The notes under the pieces: generated by a model
The model's input: only the letters and a program-made list of their open reading frames with translations
The model's database searches: none
Told to the model about the DNA's origin: nothing
Shown here: positions 40,876 through 45,007 of the stretch, piece by piece
How positions within the stretch are numbered: the first letter of the stretch is position 1
How the letters are laid out: each line of letters opens with the position of its first letter
Assembly (NCBI RefSeq): GCF_000208925.1
Contig: NW_001914955.1
Location: forward strand, 1-45,007
Length of the DNA stretch: 45,007 nt
Origin: Entamoeba histolytica HM-1:IMSS
Lineage: Eukaryota; Evosea; Mastigamoebida; Endamoebidae
Direction: 5' to 3'
Program-made: the position numbers and the translations under genes

Positions 40876-41274
40876 ATGAAGAACCATTTAATTCATATTC
40901 TTCTTCTTTTGTCTTGTTTGAGTAATGGAGAAGAACTTCCTAAATGTGAAATATATACATTATGCACATCTTGTACTGAAGTTCAAGGAGATGAATTTAG
41001 ACCAGTTGCACGAGGATGTGTATGGTGTGAACAATCATTTAAGTCATATTGTTCATATCCTGATTCAAGTAATTGTACAATAGCAAATAGAAAAACGTTT
41101 GGAAAGTGTGGATTTAGTTGGGTTCCAGTGGTGATTATTATATTAGTATTTGGATTTTTATTTTTTGTATATGGTGTATTTATTATGATAATCAAGCAAT
41201 GTGAATATAATACTTATCAAAAAGTATTAGCTAAAAATGAGAAAGAAATGGCGTTTGAACTTATTACTAATTAA
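40876..41274 (+). CDS. PSI-like Cys-rich type I membrane protein
   Basis: The 132-residue protein has a signal peptide (MKNHLIHILLLLSCLSNG). The small ectodomain has Cys spacing C-x5-C-x2-C, then G-C-x-W-C, C and C (CEIYTLCTSC, GCVWCEQSFKSYC), which is the plexin-semaphorin-integrin (PSI) pattern. One transmembrane helix follows (about 82-108, WVPVVIIILVFGFLFFVYG) and then a short cytoplasmic tail with a YNTYQKVL stretch. It is presumably on the cell or endomembrane surface; partners are unknown. The upstream ATG at about 40865 is followed at once by a stop, so the second ATG is used. Confidence 0.75.
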   Translation: MKNHLIHILLLLSCLSNGEELPKCEIYTLCTSCTEVQGDEFRPVARGCVWCEQSFKSYCSYPDSSNCTIANRKTFGKCGFSWVPVVIIILVFGFLFFVYGVFIMIIKQCEYNTYQKVLAKNEKEMAFELITN

Positions 41275-41421
41275 TTAAATAATTTTAAAAAAAATTTAAT
41301 GAGTTGGTTCTTATGTATTTTTTTTTTTTATTGAACATTACTTAAAAATTTTAAACTTTCTTTTATTTTTCTTTCAAATAAACTTTCTCATTGTAAAACT
41401 GTAAATAAATAATTAATTAAA

Positions 41422-42153
41422 ATGAGCGTTAGAAAATTTAAACATTGTATGCTTGGAGAATTAGGCGTTGGAAAAACTAGTATTGTTTTAAGATATGTTG
41501 AAGGTATATTTGATCCATCTTGTAAATCTACTTTAGGTGTAAATTTCCTTACAAAAACTTGTAAAATCAAAGGTAAAAACGTTGACTTAAATATTTGGGT
41601 TTGTTATATTTATAAATTAATTCTAATATATCTCATTGAAATTAATAGGACACTGCAGGGTCAGAAAGGTTTAGGTCTATGGTTTCAATGTATTATAGAG
41701 GGGTTTCATCATGTATGATTGTTTATGATATTACTAACAGACAATCATTTGAAGGTGTTGAAAGTTGGTATAACCAAATAAAATCAGAACAAGGTTGTGA
41801 AAATATTCGTTTGTTAGTAATAAATATTGGGGTTACATAAATACGTATTTATTTTTTAGTTATTGAAATTGTTGGAACAAAAAGTGATTTATCAACTCAA
41901 AGAGTAGTTAAAACTATTGAAGGTGAAAATCTTGCAACGAAATTTGGTTGTTTATTTGCTGAAGTTACATCAGTTGAAGGAGACAGTTTGTTGTTAGTAT
42001 CATTAAATATTAATTACCCTACAAAAAACTTATTTTTTTTTAGGTGTTGATAAAGCTTTTAATAATATCCTTGACAAAATTGATATTTCTCAATTCCCTT
42101 GGTCTACTGATGAGGCTATTCCTGTAGTTGAAGGTACTCATAATTGTTGTTAA
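41422..42153 (+). CDS. Rab-family small GTPase, three introns, apparent frameshift
   Basis: Exons are 41422-41598, 41649-41808, 41860-41986 and 42044-42153. Motifs in order: P-loop GELGVGKTS, switch I STLGVNFLTKT, WDTAGSERFRSM (split by intron 1 after Trp), guanine motif TKSD (for NKxD), then ENLATKFGCLFAEVTS and a C-terminal CC pair (HNCC) for double prenylation. Rabs steer vesicle traffic. A run of four A at 41940-41943 puts the second half of exon 3 out of frame: without correction, translation stops at 41961-41963. Both halves fit the Rab fold in their own frames, and the exon 3/4 splice phase matches the second. Either the assembly has one extra A or the gene is broken. Corrected length would be about 190 residues. 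Confidence 0.85.
41599..41648 (+). other. Rab intron 1 (50 nt)
   Basis: GTTTGT donor, AATAG acceptor, phase 0. It splits the WDTAGSE motif between Trp and Asp. Confidence 0.92.
41809..41859 (+). other. Rab intron 2 (51 nt)
   Basis: GTTTGT donor and a T-rich TTTTTTAG acceptor, phase 1. It precedes the IEIVGTKSDL strand. Confidence 0.9.
41987..42043 (+). other. Rab intron 3 (57 nt)
   Basis: GTTTGT donor, T9-AG acceptor, phase 1. It joins GD to SVDKAFNN. Confidence 0.9.
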
Positions 42154-42836
42154 TATTAATAAATTTCATTGATATCAAGCAATAACTAATTTTCATTTTT
42201 TAAATTCTTTATTTTGCTTAAAGCTACTTTAACTTATTTTTCACACACTGTGTTTATTAATAATTTTATAAAGAATCTCTAAGTATCAGCTTAAGTTGTA
42301 TATATTTCTTTTCATTACATTATGTTATCATCTTATCAAATTAAAGATTTTTTTTGTTTTTCTTAATTTAATAAAAATTCTTTTTTTATAACTATTCTTA
42401 CATAAAAAATAGTAAAAAATTCTCTATTAATAATTACTAATTTAGGATTTTTAAAAAGTTATTTTTTTTTTATTTTTATTATTTTCATTTGCCTTTTTGT
42501 TTAAAACAAGAAAAAACAAGAAGATAGAAATAAGATTAAGAGACAATTAATAAGAACGCAGTGTAATCACTTTTTCTTTCATTTTTTCATGTACTTTATA
42601 AAATTCCTTCTTTTAAAGAAAACTCAGAAGAATGTCTATTGTACAGAAAAATAATTTTTATTTTTCTGTACAATAGAGGTGTTTTCCTCATTAAATAGAA
42701 TTTGTTATAATATTTAAGAAACCTTAATATAAAATAGAAAGATGTTTTTAGTGACTAAACCATTTTTTAAAAGAATAATCAAAACAAAAAAAAGTGACAT
42801 TGAACAGAAGAATGTAAATTTTATCAATTTGATTGT
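42154..42836. other. Convergent intergenic region with a perfect hairpin
   Basis: This 0.68 kb between the 3' ends of the Rab and the secreted-protein genes is AT-rich and has no ORF of note. Its one feature is the long hairpin at 42635-42677, listed separately. Confidence 0.6.
42635..42677. repeat. 20-bp perfect inverted repeat, 3-nt loop
   Basis: The arms 42635-42654 (tctattgtacagaaaaataa) and 42658-42677 are exact reverse complements around the loop ttt. It lies in a convergent intergenic gap, about 480 bp past the Rab stop and 160 bp past the stop of the minus-strand gene. Possible roles are a structured RNA, a transcription boundary, or a tiny mobile or palindromic relic. Confidence 0.9.
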
Positions 42837-43376
42837 TTAATTCTTCTTGATTTTGGAAATCTTAGTGGTCTTGACAGTTTTAACATTTTTAGCAATTCCA
42901 TGACCAAGTCTCTTTAAAGTCTTTTTAGTACTACTTTTATGGGTTATAGCCTTCTTTGGGCTTAAAATACGTTTAGCGTCTCTTTCGATATCTCTAATAG
43001 CAACAAATCTCTTTTCAATCTTTAATGATCTAATCATCTTAGCTCTGAATTTTCTTGGAACAGCAGAAACAATTCTCTTAAGTGCTCTGAGAAGTAATAA
43101 CTTCTTTTGGTTGAAAACAACTAACTTAGCTCTGAGATGAGTAAGTCTTCTACCAATTGTGTATTTTTCTCTCTTAGTAATAGCACTCTTTAAATCAACA
43201 ATACTCTTATCAATCAAATTTCCATAATGTCTTTCATCATCTTCTACTTCATCAATACGAATAGCAACTTCACTTAATCTTTCTCTAATTTTATATAGTG
43301 TTGGTGTCCAAAATCCAGTTGATTGAGCTAAAGCACTAGCAATAAAAACCAAAAACACAATACCAAAGAATTTCAT
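42837..43376 (-). CDS. Secreted highly basic protein, 179 aa
   Basis: A signal peptide (MKFFGIVFLVFIASALAQS) opens the protein. The middle is helical (about 25-130) and the C-terminal ~45 residues are rich in Lys (AKNVKTVKTTKISKIKKN). No Cys remains in the mature part. Codon use is richer in C-ending codons (ATC, GTC, GAC) than average for the window, suggesting strong expression. I do not recognise the family. A cationic secreted helical protein could bind DNA, membranes or acidic polymers; this is inference only. The start is fixed by the signal peptide. Confidence 0.78.
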   Translation of the reverse strand: MKFFGIVFLVFIASALAQSTGFWTPTLYKIRERLSEVAIRIDEVEDDERHYGNLIDKSIVDLKSAITKREKYTIGRRLTHLRAKLVVFNQKKLLLLRALKRIVSAVPRKFRAKMIRSLKIEKRFVAIRDIERDAKRILSPKKAITHKSSTKKTLKRLGHGIAKNVKTVKTTKISKIKKN

Positions 43377-43688
43377 TAAAATATGATTTTTTTGTTCCTT
43401 GAATTTCTTGTTCTTTTACTATTCTTATTATTATTTTTTATTATTCTTTATCATTCTTTTTCCCCCTTGTTAGTTCTCTTTTAATCTTTTGGGATTTCTC
43501 TTTAATTTCCCCCTATTATTCCTTTTTTTTAATCTCTCCTCTTATCTCTTTTTTCTTTTTCCCCATTTCCATATTTAAGAAGAACTTATTATTAGATCTT
43601 GATTTTTATTTAAAATTATTTTTTCTAATATTTGATAATAAAATTTTATAAAAGACAAAACACAAATAGCTTGAATAACAAAAAATAA
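43377..43688. other. Intergenic with homopyrimidine tract
   Basis: This is the upstream region of the basic secreted protein. From about 43436 to 43575 the plus strand is almost all T and C with several C4-C5 runs, unlike any other spacer in the window; the transcribed-strand sense is thus purine-rich. No ORF is seen. Confidence 0.55.
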
Positions 43689-43952
43689 TTAGTACTGTCC
43701 AAGTCGACGATACAAAAGTGGATATCCTGGATAATAACCATGATATTGAAGTGGATGGAAATAACCAAAATATCCTCCATATCCTACAAAGTCATTATAC
43801 TTAAATTCCAATGAGTCTTCTAATTCATATTCAGTATCAAAGTCATCATCAAACAAATCTAAAAATTCATCATCTAATAGTTCAAGATCTTCTGAATTAA
43901 AAAGGTCATTACTAAGAACAAAAGGAATGAGTATTAATAATATTATATTCAT
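43689..43952 (-). CDS. Small secreted acidic, Tyr/Gly-rich protein, 87 aa
   Basis: A signal peptide (MNIILLILIPFVLS) is followed by a strongly acidic stretch (residues 16-50, Asp/Glu/Leu/Phe). The C terminus is Gly/Tyr/Phe/Pro-rich (YGGYFGYFHPLQYHGYYPGY). It has no Cys. The family is not recognised. The bipartite acidic/aromatic make-up suggests an unstructured or assembling secreted peptide. The start is set by the signal peptide. It is transcribed away from the gene at 44171, with a 218-bp divergent spacer. Confidence 0.65.
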   Translation of the reverse strand: MNIILLILIPFVLSNDLFNSEDLELLDDEFLDLFDDDFDTEYELEDSLEFKYNDFVGYGGYFGYFHPLQYHGYYPGYPLLYRRLGQY

Positions 43953-44170
43953 TTCTCAATAAAAATATAAAATTTCTTAGATTTTTTTTGTTTTTTGAAT
44001 TTTTTATATTTAAATAACATTATTAAATAAAAAATGTTTTTTGATGAGGAATTATTTTTTAACATTATTATTAACGAGAAATTTTTGGGGGTAACAACAA
44101 AATTTTCAAGTAATTGTAAAATTATTGAATTATTAAGGTTAGTAAAAATCATCAATCTGAAATTTATCAA

Positions 44171-45007
44171 TGTTCCTTCTTATCCTGTTCTTATTTCAAT
44201 TCGTTGTTTCAAATGATATGGGGTGTTACATATATTATGAATCAAATAAGAACGTTTTAAATTATGGATTTTATAATGGTAATAACTGTATCTACTCAGG
44301 AAAAGGATGGCAATATAATGGTCCTAATTTAAATTCTAACAAGTTTATATTTAAATCGGATTGTTGTGAAAATGGATTACCATACATGAGTGTTTTAATC
44401 AATGAAGCTGCTTCAACAGAATTTAGTTTTGAGGCAGACGCCTCTATTAAACATTTGTTTGTGAGGCCTGCTTGGGGTAAAGGAAAATACACTCAATTTA
44501 ACCTTGAAAAATACAAATCATTATTATATATTACTGTCGAAAGGAAAGAGTGTTTTGATGATACAGAAACTCAAGAAAATCTTTTGATTTATGATAAACC
44601 TGCAATATTTCATACTACATTATGTTCTAAGACTTATATATCATGGGAAATGGAAGATCGTCCATACTTGTATTTGTACCAAAATGTGAATGACACCGCG
44701 AAAAAAGAAATATGGGTAAAAGAGATATATAAAGAAGGATGTTGGTATGCATTTAATACTAATGGACAACAAAAAATTCCAGATACTATTACAAATGGAG
44801 TGCTCAAAGAAGTATCAAATATTCAGGGGTTTAGAAGATATGTTATTTGTAAAGGACAAACAGAGCCACAGCCTGATTCATCATGTAAAATTACAACAGG
44901 ATCAACAGATGTACAAATTTCAAGATCAACAATCAATTATCCTGATTGTTTGTACAATGGATCATTATATACATTAACAGTGCCTAATAGTTATACTACA
45001 ATTCGTT
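44171..45007 (+). CDS. Secreted Cys-containing protein, 3' end beyond window
   Basis: An ATG at 44171 opens a signal peptide (MFLLILFLFQFVVSN), and the frame stays open for 279 codons to the window edge. The visible ectodomain has about ten Cys, often spaced in pairs (CCENGLP, ECFDD, TLCSKTYI, GCWYAFN, VICKG), many aromatic residues and N-glycosylation sites. The layout resembles the gene at 1-704 (signal peptide plus Cys-bearing beta-rich ectodomain), but I see no direct sequence match. It is probably surface or secreted; a transmembrane end may lie outside the window. Function unknown. Confidence 0.8.

Noticed and set aside
44034..44216. Plus-strand 60-aa ORF just before the last gene
   Set aside because: It overlaps the signal-peptide start of the gene at 44171 in another frame and has no features of its own.
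1..45007. CRISPR array, tRNA or rRNA genes, Entamoeba tRNA-array units
   Set aside because: No direct-repeat/spacer pattern and no cloverleaf or rRNA core sequence were seen; the tandem repeats present belong to the SINEs and to one protein gene.

Overview
The window reads as nuclear DNA of an Entamoeba species of the E. histolytica / E. dispar / E. nuttalli group. The evidence is very high A+T, closely packed mostly intron-less genes on both strands, and short introns (48-61 nt) that start GTTTG (usually GTTTGT) and end TAG. The protein families fit an amoeba (RhoGAP, RasGAP, DOCK, Rab, BspA-type LRR, secreted Cys-rich proteins). There are also ~550 bp retroposons with two 26/27-bp internal repeats, the known hallmark of Entamoeba SINE1. 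I cannot fix the species from sequence alone.

Layout. 1-704: 3'-truncated gene for a Cys-rich type I membrane protein, then a 1.9 kb gene-free stretch with a strongly purine-skewed 1.1 kb block. 2650-10525: penta-EF-hand protein, an unknown protein, a Lys-rich RhoGAP, a NADAR-domain protein and calcineurin A. 10818-11464: non-coding repeat A1. 11698-19459: a giant DOCK-type GEF whose first exon adds an EF-hand-like pair. 19667-21554: a nitroreductase and a RasGAP, convergent, one intron each. 21816-22360: SINE copy B1. 22717-25848: small proteins, a second RhoGAP and a small helix-turn-helix protein. 26104-26724: repeat A2, inverted. 26800-34224: a 2474-residue ATM/Tel1-type PI3K-like kinase. 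34686-35235: SINE copy B2. 35346-45007: an unknown protein, a repeat-rich charged protein, ribosomal protein uL13 (L13a), a BspA-like LRR protein, a ZNF593/Bud20-like zinc finger, a PSI-type membrane protein, a Rab GTPase with three introns and an apparent frameshift, two small secreted proteins of opposite charge, and a secreted Cys-containing protein running off the right edge.

There is no operon. Recurring themes are small-GTPase control (two RhoGAPs, one RasGAP, one DOCK GEF, one Rab), calcium signalling (PEF protein, calcineurin A, EF-hand-like DOCK exon) and the secreted/surface compartment. All four repeats are flanked by 15-24 bp target-site duplications, and each lies 5' of a gene start. 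The two families share one terminal module of about 90 bp that contains crossing complementarities, i.e. a possible pseudoknot. This is the most suggestive non-coding structure in the window. Function calls come from motif recognition by eye; no database search was run.
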